From assembly GCF_036855935.1 (NCBI RefSeq), contig NZ_JASPFK010000001.1:531501-595500 (forward strand): a DNA stretch of 64,000 nt, written 5' to 3'. Below are positions 1 to 7,231 of the stretch, one piece after another; within the stretch, counting starts at the first letter, position 1, and each line of letters begins with the position of its first letter. The translations under genes were made by a program, and so were the position numbers. A model generated the notes under the pieces. It had not been told where the DNA came from, ran no database searches, and worked only from the letters and a program-made list of their open reading frames with translations. Source of the stretch: Sphingomonas sp. LR60. GTDB taxonomy: Bacteria > Pseudomonadota > Alphaproteobacteria > Sphingomonadales > Sphingomonadaceae.

Positions 1-271
1 TGCGGCCTTCCTTAAATTCGAATTTCCCCGCTTCGTAATATTCAAATTTGATGACAGCTTCATCCAGGTGAAAGACGGTTCCCGTTACCCACGTCTTATA
101 GAAGTAGCGCCGTTCCCACTTGTCCGGCGAGCCCACGCAGGGTGCGGTCGCTATTCGCCGCTCCATCTTATCCATCGTCGCCTTTAGCGGAGCCTCTCTG
201 CCCGGCGCGGGGGTGGTAGAGGGCGTTCCAAGCAACATGACAGAAAGAGCAAGGCTAACGGAAAAGATCAT
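1..271 (-). CDS. Hypothetical secreted protein, 3' end cut by window edge
   Basis: An open frame starts at ATG 271 on the minus strand and is still open at base 1 after 90 codons. The N-terminus MIFSVSLALSVMLLGTPS looks like a signal peptide, so export is inferred. The rest holds a single Cys (TAPCVGS) and many aromatic and charged residues (KWERRYFYKTW, KFEYYEAGKFEFKEG), suggesting a small beta-rich domain. Codon use is more A/T-rich than in most of the window (AAA, TTT, ATA). I do not recognise the family. No ribosome-binding site is obvious. Confidence 0.55.
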   Translation of the reverse strand, partial: MIFSVSLALSVMLLGTPSTTPAPGREAPLKATMDKMERRIATAPCVGSPDKWERRYFYKTWVTGTVFHLDEAVIKFEYYEAGKFEFKEGR

Positions 272-370
272 ATTGCGCCCCGCGATTTAGACATGGCGAG
301 TGAAGTTGGCGTCCACGACGGTATGACTAAACACCGGTTGCAGCAAGCGCGTCCGACTTCGAGATGTACT

Positions 371-941
371 TCACACCCGATCCCGCAACAACATCGCCCG
401 CGCGATCGCCCGCGCCCGGTCGCGCGGCAATCCCAGCGCGCGCGCCATCGGGGCGCCCAGCAGCGCGTCGCCCAGCGCCGCCAGCACCAGGTGCAGCGTC
501 TCATCCTTGATCGGGGCGTCGGGCCGGTTCTCGTCGTGGGAGAGGTCCTCGACCAGATCGTGGACCGCGGTGAGGATCGGGTCGAGCGCGTCCTGATTGC
601 CGTTGAGAATCATCCACGTCGCCAGCGCGCCCGCGCCGTTTGCGCCGAATGCGTCGAAGACGACGTCGACCAGCTCCGACGGGTCCTTGCGCTCGCGCGA
701 GCGACGGGCGGCGTCGCGGATCGGGGCCACCACCAACGCGGTCATGCGGGCGATCAGCGCGCGCTGCAATCCGTCCGCTGAGCCGAAATGGTGGAGCAGA
801 TTGGCGTGGGTGCGGCCGATACGACCCGCGACCGCCTTCAGCGTCACCGCTTGTGGCCCCTCCTCGACCAGCAACGCGCGCGCCGCCTCCAGCGCCGCGT
901 CGCGCGATGCCTCGGGGCTCAGCCGGCGACGGGGGTTGCAT
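371..941 (-). CDS. TetR-family regulator, apparent frameshift near the start codon
   Basis: The long frame encodes a TetR HTH (VTLKAVAGRIGRTHANLLHHF) and an all-helical ligand domain. Helix 1 (SRDAALEAARALLVEEGPQ) lies upstream of the first usable TTG in that frame (874), and no ATG or GTG exists in frame before a stop at 998-1000. An ATG at 941 lies one frame off. Removing one base from the G5 run at 931-935 joins it cleanly as MQPRRRLSPEASRDAAL, a normal TetR N-terminus. I therefore read the gene as starting at 941 with a one-base insertion, real or from sequencing. It is divergent from the hydrolase at 1013 and probably represses both through the palindrome at 958-981. Confidence 0.75.
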
Positions 942-957
942 TGGCGGCAAGGGACAA

Positions 958-981
958 TTAACTGACACCCGTGTAAGTTAA
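958..981. promoter_or_regulatory. Palindromic TetR operator in divergent intergenic region
   Basis: The 24-bp sequence TTAACT-g-ACAC-c/c-GTGT-a-AGTTAA is an inverted repeat with 10 of 12 half-site bases matching. It lies midway between the TetR start (941) and the divergent hydrolase start (1013), the usual position for an autoregulated TetR operator. Binding by the neighbouring TetR is inferred. Confidence 0.7.
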
Positions 982-1012
982 CGGATCGTGTCCGTCCTTA
1001 GTGGAGGTTTCC

Positions 1013-1867
1013 GTGGCGAAAGCAACCACTCCCGCCGACCTGACCATTACCCCGCGCGACCGCCGTTTCGGGCGCGGCGCCGCGATTCGGCGCTGGTGGC
1101 TGAACGACGACCCCTATGCGACCGCCTTCTACAATGCGCTGTCGGTGACGTTTCCCAAGGGCGAGGGGTTCTTCGTCGACAGCGTTCGGAAGTTCCGCGA
1201 CGGCACGCCGCCGCAGCTGGAGCGCGAGATCAACGCCTTCATCAAGCAGGAGGTGCTGCATACGCGCGAGCATGTCGCCTTCAACCGCCATGTCGCGGAT
1301 CAGGGGTATGATACGACCTTGCTCGACCGCGACGTCGACGCGGCGCTGGCCTTGACGAAGGGGCGGCCGCCGATCGGCAGCCTCGCCGCGACCACCGCGC
1401 TCGAACATTTCACCGCGATGCTCGCGCATGAGCTGATCGCGAACCCGCGGCATCTGGCGGGCGGCGACGAACAGGCGCGGGCCTTGTGGCTGTGGCATGC
1501 CGCCGAGGAGATCGAGCACAAGGGCGTCGCGTACGACACCTGGCTGCACGCGACGCGCGACTGGAGGCGGTTCACGCGCTGGCGGATCAAGGCGCTGGTG
1601 ATGCTCATCACGACGTGGCGGTTCGTTCATGGCCGCGCGCGGGGCATGAACGAGCTGCTGCGGCAGGACGGGCTGAAGGGACCGAAAGTATGGGCGCGGA
1701 TGGCGTGGTATGCGCTCGGTTATCCGGGAATGGCGCGGAAGGTGGCGGGGGTGTGGCTGGGGTACTTCCTGCCCGGCTTCCATCCGTGGAAACATGACGA
1801 TCGCGCGCTGATCGGGCTGGCCGAGAGCGATTACGAGGCAGCGGTGTTGCCGCGGGTGGCAGCCTGA
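1013..1867 (+). CDS. Predicted metal-dependent hydrolase (PF10118-like)
   Basis: The 284-aa protein resembles the PF10118 'predicted metal-dependent hydrolase' family: an N-terminal ITPRDRRFGRG/RRWW segment, then helical segments with His/Glu clusters (KQEVLHTREHVAFNRH, LEHFTAMLAHE, WLWHAAEEIEHKGVAYD) that look like a di-metal site. I chose GTG 1013 because a GGAGG sits five bases upstream; a GTG at 1001 is also in frame but overlaps that site. The physiological substrate is unknown. Transcription is probably repressed by the divergent TetR through the palindrome at 958-981. A hydrophobic stretch near residues 190-205 could associate with membrane. Confidence 0.8.
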   Translation: MAKATTPADLTITPRDRRFGRGAAIRRWWLNDDPYATAFYNALSVTFPKGEGFFVDSVRKFRDGTPPQLEREINAFIKQEVLHTREHVAFNRHVADQGYDTTLLDRDVDAALALTKGRPPIGSLAATTALEHFTAMLAHELIANPRHLAGGDEQARALWLWHAAEEIEHKGVAYDTWLHATRDWRRFTRWRIKALVMLITTWRFVHGRARGMNELLRQDGLKGPKVWARMAWYALGYPGMARKVAGVWLGYFLPGFHPWKHDDRALIGLAESDYEAAVLPRVAA

Positions 1868-2265
1868 CGAGGCAACCGGGTGGAAGTTGGCGATGGTTGC
1901 GCGCATCGCCGGAAAACGCGTCACTGACTGTGACCATGGCGACGCGGCGAGTGCGGGCGAGGGCATGGTGACCGTATAAGGTTGCGACATTGATGTAGGA
2001 CAGCGGCGCCTTCGAAGTGCCTGTGCTGGCGGCTGTTGCTTTCGTCCAAAGCGGCGTCAGGCTGCAGGCTGCAGGCTGCGCTTGGGCCGTTGCAGATACG
2101 CGCCATCAGCGAAGATGGAGCAGGGGCGGGAAGGGCGTCGGTTACGCGCCGATAAGCCTCGCCGATGTTTGCGTATGGATGCTCGCCGCATCGTTTGAAG
2201 CATTGCCGACGCCGCTCGGATCTTGCCGGCGACGCGCCCGGAGCACGATGACCTCAACCTGAGCT
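1868..2265. other. Intergenic region without convincing genes
   Basis: No open frame here has coding character or a plausible ribosome-binding site. The stretch lies between the hydrolase stop and a dispersed repeat. I see a short CTGCAGG-rich direct repeat around 2060-2080 and nothing else. Confidence 0.5.
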
Positions 2266-2340
2266 GTCATTGCGGCCGTAGCGAAGCAATCCGGAGTCGG
2301 ATCAGGACGCCCTGGATTGCTTCGCTATGCTCGCAATGAC
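2266..2340. repeat. Dispersed hairpin repeat, 'attgcttcgct' family
   Basis: Imperfect inverted repeat with arms GTCATTGCGgccgtAGCGAAGCAATCC and GGATTGCTTCGCT..GCAATGAC. Further copies or half copies lie at 14614, 49426 and 63558. It looks like an intergenic REP-type element and may act as an mRNA 3' stabiliser or terminator. Confidence 0.8.
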
Positions 2341-2372
2341 GATTGGTTCATTCGACCTCACATCATCATGAG

Positions 2373-2774
2373 TTAGCCGACCCAGTCGAAGACGATCGGC
2401 GCATCGATGCCGAGTGCGTTGTGCACGGGGCACGCATGTGCCGCGGCCTCGAGTTTCCGCCGTTGGCGCTCGTCGAACGCCCCGGGAACGCGCACGATCA
2501 CCGACAGATGCGTGATCCGGCGCGGGGTGCCGCCCATCTCCTTGGACACCGCGGCGGTGGCTCCACTGATATCGATGTCCATCGAGCGCGCAGCGACCGC
2601 CATGATCCCGAGGATGCAGCCGCCGAGCGACAGCGAGAGCAGGTCGCTCGGCGAGAAGCTCTCACCAGTGCCGCCCAACTCCCTGGGGCCATCCATGACG
2701 AGCACCGCACCCGGTTCTGCATGTGTCGCGCGAAAGCGGAGCGGTGGTTCATAGGCGACTGTGATGTCGGTCAT
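2373..2774 (-). CDS. OsmC-family protein
   Basis: The 133-aa protein has the OsmC/Ohr fold signature: FSPSDLLSLSLGGCILGIM with the first reactive Cys, and AAHACPVHNALG with the second. The pair acts in thiol-dependent peroxide or organic hydroperoxide removal in characterised members; the exact substrate cannot be told here. The start at 2774 (MTDITVAYE) is preferred over an upstream in-frame start at 2825 because GAAGGAAGG precedes it on the minus strand. It is followed downstream by a dispersed repeat and looks monocistronic. Confidence 0.88.
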   Translation of the reverse strand: MTDITVAYEPPLRFRATHAEPGAVLVMDGPRELGGTGESFSPSDLLSLSLGGCILGIMAVAARSMDIDISGATAAVSKEMGGTPRRITHLSVIVRVPGAFDERQRRKLEAAAHACPVHNALGIDAPIVFDWVG

Positions 2775-2923
2775 CGGAAAACCTTCCTTCGTCGACGGTT
2801 CTTCGTAGGTCCGATCGACAATCAACGATCAACTGCCCTCTCCCGTCATCCCGGCGACGGGAAGCGATTGTTCGGCTCAGAACCTCGACGAGGCGGCATG
2901 AAAGTCCTGAGTGTCGATCCGGA

Positions 2924-3475
2924 CTAGGCCGCGATCGGCATCGCCGCGTCGGTACGCATCGCGTCCGCATCGAGATCAAGCGCGAAGTCGATGGCATCGA
3001 CCATTCCGCCGCGGGCCAGCGACCAGCGTTGCGACCGGCCGGTTTCGACGAAGCCGAGCTTGCGCAGGACCGCCCCCGACGCCGGATTGTCGGCGTGGTG
3101 ATAGGCGGTGAGCCGGCTCAGCGGGAGTGCGTGGCGCGCGATGTCGATCACGGCGCGACCGGCCTCGGTGGCATAGCCGCGGCCCCAGGCGTCGGGAGTC
3201 AGCCAATAACCGAGTTCGTGGTCGCCATTGTCGGCGCGGTGCAGCCCGATCCCGCCGATCAGCCGGTGATCGCCGCTCCGCTCGACGATGACGAAGCGCG
3301 GCTCGGTCGCGCCGCGCGGCAGCGACAGGAAGGTCTCGGCATCCTCCAGCGTATAAGGCCAAGGCGCGCGCGCGAGGCGGTTGACCACCGCTTCGTGGCC
3401 GATCGCCTGCGCAAGCGCGGGCGCGTCCTCGAACCAGCCGGGCCGTAACGTCAAACGGGGCGTCAACGCGAACAT
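2924..3475 (-). CDS. GNAT acetyltransferase (RimJ/RimL-like)
   Basis: The 183-aa protein has the RimJ/RimL layout: an N-terminal TPRLTLRPGWFEDAPAL strand-helix, central GIGLHRADNGDHELGYWL, the acetyl-CoA loop WGRGYATEAGRAV, and the C-terminal LTAYHHADNPASGAVLRKLGF. It probably acetylates an N-terminal or small-molecule amine; the substrate is unknown. I start it at the second ATG (3475): AGGAG lies nine bases upstream of it, whereas the ATG at 3484 directly abuts that site. Confidence 0.88.
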   Translation of the reverse strand: MFALTPRLTLRPGWFEDAPALAQAIGHEAVVNRLARAPWPYTLEDAETFLSLPRGATEPRFVIVERSGDHRLIGGIGLHRADNGDHELGYWLTPDAWGRGYATEAGRAVIDIARHALPLSRLTAYHHADNPASGAVLRKLGFVETGRSQRWSLARGGMVDAIDFALDLDADAMRTDAAMPIAA

Positions 3476-3559
3476 GTGCTCCATCTCCTGCGACGGGCCC
3501 GTGCCACGCGACGATGACGAGCGCGCGACACGGGAACGGTAAGGGGAGGGAGCAGCAAG

Positions 3560-3591
3560 AAAAAGGGAGCCGGGGCGGACCCGTCTCCCTT
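3560..3591 (-). terminator. Rho-independent terminator after rpmA
   Basis: Read on the minus strand, AAGGGAG-ACGGG...CCCGG-CTCCCTTTTT forms a GC-rich stem ending in a T run, about 65 bases after the rpmA stop. It should end the rplU-rpmA transcript. Confidence 0.8.
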
Positions 3592-3657
3592 ATCTGGCTG
3601 GGTTCCGTCGCGGAACCCCGGGTCGCCCTGGCGGGCAACCCGTGTGGTCACCCGATG

Positions 3658-3927
3658 TTATTCGGCCGCAGCCGCAATCATATCGACCGAGCAGAATTTG
3701 CGGCCGAGCTTGCCGTCGTGGAACACCACGCGGCCGTCGACGAGCGCAAACAGGGTATGATCCTTGCCGATGCCGACGTTGCGGCCCGGGTAGAACTTCG
3801 TCCCGCGCTGACGCACGAGAATGTTGCCGGCGATCGCTTCCTGACCGCCGAACTTCTTTACGCCAAGGCGACGGCCGGCCGAATCACGACCGTTACGCGA
3901 CGAACCGCCTGCTTTCTTATGTGCCAT
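3658..3927 (-). CDS. rpmA: 50S ribosomal protein L27
   Basis: The 89-aa product begins [16 protein letters not shown] and continues with LGVKKFGGQ and GNILVRQRG, the hallmark L27 sequence; its N-terminal tail reaches the peptidyl-transferase centre. The normal rplU-rpmA order is kept with a 28-bp gap, so the two are co-transcribed from upstream of rplU, ending at the hairpin at 3560-3591. Length is typical. The start is fixed by the conserved MAHKK. Confidence 0.98.
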   Translation of the reverse strand: MAHKKAGGSSRNGRDSAGRRLGVKKFGGQEAIAGNILVRQRGTKFYPGRNVGIGKDHTLFALVDGRVVFHDGKLGRKFCSVDMIAAAAE

Positions 3928-3955
3928 TGTGTCTGTTCCTTTCGCGCTTTGGGGC

Positions 3956-4252
3956 TCAGCCGACCGAGACGATCTTCAGGATCGTGTGGTTTTGGCGATG
4001 GCCATTGCGGCGACGATAGTTGTGGCGGCGACGCTTCTTGAAAACGATCACCTTCTCACCCTTCGCCTGGGCGATGATTTCGGCGGCGACCGTCAGGCCC
4101 GCGACGTCCTTCAGTTCCGCGCCCTCGCCAGCGAGCAGCACGTCACCCAGCGTCACCGACGCGCCGGCCTCGCCCTCGATCTTCTCGACGACGATCTTGT
4201 CTCCGGCGGCGACGCGGTACTGCTTGCCGCCCGTGCGCACGACTGCGAACAT
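3956..4252 (-). CDS. rplU: 50S ribosomal protein L21
   Basis: The 98-aa protein [18 protein letters not shown]...[24 protein letters not shown] carries the L21 signature, including the basic 23S rRNA-binding loop. I place the start at 4252 rather than at the upstream in-frame ATG (4312), because L21 homologues begin with MFAVV or MYAVI. It is first gene of the rplU-rpmA operon. Confidence 0.97.
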   Translation of the reverse strand: MFAVVRTGGKQYRVAAGDKIVVEKIEGEAGASVTLGDVLLAGEGAELKDVAGLTVAAEIIAQAKGEKVIVFKKRRRHNYRRRNGHRQNHTILKIVSVG

Positions 4253-4388
4253 GGCTACGATGTTTCCTTCAACGGGAATTGCTTCCCAAATGTCATGGAC
4301 CGCGACGGGCATGCCGCACGGTTGAAGCGTGGCGGTTAGGATAGCCCTTCCGGGATGTCAACCGATTCCCCGCCCGGACGGAGGGCCC

Positions 4389-4575
4389 AGGGTCTGTACT
4401 CAATCGCAACAAGGTCGTGACGGAAAAGCCGCCCGCCGCTTCGCGGTCGCCTCTGGAAGGCCGCCCAGCATCGTCGCTTGCTTGCGGGTAGCGCAGCTAC
4501 CCGACTGCGCTTCGCTCCTCGTGGGCGGCCTTCCAGAGGCGATCACGATCCTTGTTGCGATTGAGTACAGACCCT
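4389..4575. mobile_element. MITE-like palindromic element with 26-bp terminal inverted repeats
   Basis: The ends are identical inverted copies of AGGGTCTGTACTCAATCGCA plus six further bases (ACAAGG). Inside lie a second inverted pair (GCCTCTGGAAGGCCGCCCA at about 4450 and its complement at 4522-4540) and a central hairpin GGGTAGC-gca-GCTACCC at 4486-4502. There is no coding capacity, so this looks like a non-autonomous element mobilised in trans, with ends of the IS5-like GGGTCTGTAC type. Its right end supplies two bases of the hspQ TAG stop codon. No clear target-site duplication is visible. Confidence 0.75.
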
Positions 4576-4954
4576 AGTGGCGGTGCAGCCGCTTCAATCC
4601 ATACCGCCCGTCATCCAGCCGGTCGAACAGGCCGGCGATCGCGGGATGCTCGATCGGCTCGTCGCTGTCGTCATGCTCCAGGTTCTGCTGGCTGACATAG
4701 GCGACATAGCTCGATTCGAGGTTCTCGGCGAGCAGATGGTAGAAGGGCTGGTCCTTGGCGGGGCGCAGCGTCTCCGGAATGGATTGATACCATTCCTCGC
4801 TGTTGGCGAAGACCGGATCGACGTCGAAGATCACGCCGCGGAAATCGAGCATCCGGTGGCGCACGACGTCGCCGATCGAGAATCGGGCATGGGCGATCGG
4901 CGGAGCGATCGGATCGTCGGGGAGGCGGGTATCAGCCAGCGCATCGCGGGTCAT
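4574..4954 (-). CDS. hspQ: Heat shock protein HspQ
   Basis: The 126-aa protein matches HspQ (YccV): FSIGDVVRHRMLDFRGVIFDVDPVF, NSEEWY, KDQPFYHLLAE, YVAYVSQQNLEHDDS. In E. coli HspQ binds hemimethylated oriC and enhances Lon proteolysis; the role here is by homology. The start at 4954 (MTRDALAD) is preferred to 4987. The TAG stop is formed at the junction with the MITE-like element, so the last residues (after GRYGLKRLHRH) could have been altered by its insertion. Confidence 0.9.
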   Translation of the reverse strand: MTRDALADTRLPDDPIAPPIAHARFSIGDVVRHRMLDFRGVIFDVDPVFANSEEWYQSIPETLRPAKDQPFYHLLAENLESSYVAYVSQQNLEHDDSDEPIEHPAIAGLFDRLDDGRYGLKRLHRH

Positions 4955-5081
4955 GCCAGCGTATCTAGTGCAGAAATCGTGCAGCACAACACGAGATGCG
5001 CTTGCGTCGTGTGTCGCAAGCCGTTAGGGGCCGCGCCTCGACCCACCGCCGGGCGCTTTACGGAGCCGCCGGTGACCTCGC

Positions 5082-5171
<90 letters not shown>

Positions 5172-5554
5172 CTTAACCGTTCCAGCCAAGCGGGATCGAT
5201 CCCAGACCCCGGTTATACGAAGCCTTCGACATGCTTCATGGCCGTGGTCCTCGATCGGTCTGCGCTCGCCGAGCAGGCATCCCAGCGGCGGTTCTGACCG
5301 TCTGGTCCACCTGCGAAGTGTTCGGGAGGTGGTGGCTCTACGATCGTGAGGAGTGCTTCAGGCGGTACTTCGAGAGGGGGTGGTCGCTCGCGGAGCAGGG
5401 TGCGGTTAAGCGACTAACTTGCGTCTAGCTTTGTGCTCGATTGCGCGAAACCGCTCCTAACCTCTCGCGTCCTGATGTATGTGAGGGCCAACAAAGGGGT
5501 GGTCAGGGGGGCAGCATCAATGCCGGCGCACGATAGCAAGCAACCGAACGGCTG
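5172..5554. other. Intergenic region after tRNA-Ser, no convincing gene
   Basis: Only short frames without ribosome-binding sites or domain character occur here. Composition becomes patchy and more A/T-rich from about 5430. This is the start of the accessory patch between tRNA-Ser and the decayed TonB receptor. Confidence 0.4.
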
Positions 5555-5674
5555 ATGCCAGGCCTGCTGCGACAATCCCTAGTGGCGTTCGCCTTCTGCA
5601 TGATCGCCGCCCTTCTGCTGGCGGCGATCTTTGGTGTGGTCGGGATCAGTACGGAGGATTTCAGCCACTTCTGA
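5555..5674 (+). CDS. Possible small single-pass membrane protein
   Basis: A 39-codon frame reads MPGLLRQSLVAFAFCMIAA and continues with LLLAAIFGVVGISTEDFSHF: a basic N-terminus, one strongly hydrophobic helix of about 22 residues, and a short acidic/polar tail. It has no recognisable family and only a weak upstream purine stretch. It could be a small membrane peptide or chance. It faces the minus-strand glycosyltransferase tail to tail. Confidence 0.3.
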   Translation: MPGLLRQSLVAFAFCMIAALLLAAIFGVVGISTEDFSHF

Positions 5675-5770
5675 ATGTTTGTCAGAAGCCCAAGCGGCGC
5701 CGCGATGGTTGCCGCAATCGGCTGGACTATCCTGCCGAAATACGCCGGTCTTTATGTTTTGGACGCTCGG

Positions 5771-6577
5771 TCACTGTACGCCGAAGAAGCGCCTTGCCAT
5801 TGGCCTATCAAGTCGGCGTATGCGGGTCAGGGCGCCGATGACCCGCCAAGGTCGCAAAAGCGTCGAGCGCCTCAGGAAGAAGGTCTTGGCGAGGGTTTGC
5901 GAGCGACTGTGCGCGCCCGCGTGGCCAATCCGATAAACCGCGCCTTCGAAGGGAAGCGGCTCCAAAGGTGTGCCGTTTTCCGCCAATTCACGCTCGATCG
6001 TCATGTGACTACCAAGCATTCTCTTCACGTACTCGATATCTACGTCGCCTTGTTCAGGGACATTCAACAAGCTGCGCTTTACAATGTGGGATGTTCCGCA
6101 GAAGTGATTGAACCGTGGATGCCGGTAGACGTGCTTGCCGCCATCCTCCCAGACGAAGCCACTTTTGAAGAACCAGCCATTCTTATCTTGGTTGTCGCTG
6201 ACAAATTTTACGAGATTGCGATCGATGAAGTCGTCATCGTCAACGACCATAACGTATTTCGACTTGCTTGCTCGGACGCCCGCCAACACGCGGCTGCCCT
6301 TGTCGAGACGCACTGACTCGTAGAAGGCGTGCAAATCCGCGCCGGCCCGCTCGTGCATGGGATTGGGTGGCAACGTTACTCGCGCAGCAGAGAAATTCGA
6401 CGGCAGCGGCGGTAGATCAGCTCCCTCGTTGGCGACGATGATGCACCGCCACAGGTCACTGCTCTGACCTGATATCGACGTGATCGTTTCGCTAAGGCGC
6501 CGCTTCAGTAAGCCCCAATCCTTGGCGTTTTCCTGGTGCCGCACTGGAATGACAAAGGTCAGTAATGCTTCTTCCAT
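5771..6577 (-). CDS. Glycosyltransferase-A type protein, probably acquired
   Basis: The 268-aa protein begins with a family-2-like nucleotide-sugar fold (LLTFVIPVRHQENAKDWGLL) and carries the metal-binding DxD equivalent VMVVDDDDFIDRN. Downstream FKSGFVWEDGG and FNHFCGTSHIVKRSLL fit an acceptor region. It is probably a cytosolic glycosyltransferase; donor and acceptor are unknown. Codon use is more A/T-rich than in neighbouring genes, and it lies alone next to tRNA-Ser in a gene-poor patch, so horizontal transfer is likely. Confidence 0.75.
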   Translation of the reverse strand: MEEALLTFVIPVRHQENAKDWGLLKRRLSETITSISGQSSDLWRCIIVANEGADLPPLPSNFSAARVTLPPNPMHERAGADLHAFYESVRLDKGSRVLAGVRASKSKYVMVVDDDDFIDRNLVKFVSDNQDKNGWFFKSGFVWEDGGKHVYRHPRFNHFCGTSHIVKRSLLNVPEQGDVDIEYVKRMLGSHMTIERELAENGTPLEPLPFEGAVYRIGHAGAHSRSQTLAKTFFLRRSTLLRPWRVIGALTRIRRLDRPMARRFFGVQ

Positions 6578-7231
6578 CTCGTTTTCTCAATGAAAGCGCT
6601 GATTCGACGTTTGTCACCTGTCCTTGGACAAGAATATTCGGAGACAACAGTCAGCTGGCAACGCAGCGTTGATGTGGAATATTCCCGCCGAATACGCTGG
6701 CGATCTTGCTTAGGTGGCCATGCCAAGCTTCAGCACACGAAAAATGGCAAACAGACACCAGATCCGTCGTTCCGATCTTCATCGACCTGAACGACGCAGG
6801 GTGAGTCAGATTATGTCAAGCGAAGACGCGGAGCGCACAAGGCATCAACCATCGTTGCGTCACGATACGACATGCCCAATTCCCCATGCCACCCCCGGGC
6901 GGCAGCGAGGCCTTACGTAAGTGCCTGATGTAGGGCAAGATAAACCTTCGGGGCTGTTTCACCCGTTGCTCCTTGTCAAAACGGGTAAGAGCTAGGCGTG
7001 ATTAGCCTAGCGTCCCGGTGACACGCCAATTACGGCTGTCACCGCATACCCGCGGAAAATCGATTGCCCGTTTTTGGCGCTTTTTGCTCAAGGCACATCG
7101 TCAAGCACGTTCGAATAGAAGCCGGGGACGGACGCATTCTTCCAAGAGACCGAAATAATCTCTGACTGTCGCTGACGCCGATCCGAGCTAGGTAATTGAT
7201 CATGCATTTGCCCGGAAGAGTCTGTCACGAT
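6578..7231. other. Gene-poor region with a run of perfect hairpins
   Basis: No frame here is convincing. Four inverted repeats follow one another: CTTACGTAAG at 6912-6921, ACCCGTT/AACGGGT at 6961-6986, GCTAGG/CCTAGC at 6991-7011, and GGTGACA/TGTCACC at 7017-7043. They could be part of an untranslated RNA, a control region, or a mobile-element remnant. Confidence 0.45.

Noticed and set aside
5675..6316. A 213-codon plus-strand frame opposite the glycosyltransferase
   Set aside because: It lacks domain character; the minus strand has a DxD glycosyltransferase motif and coherent fold.
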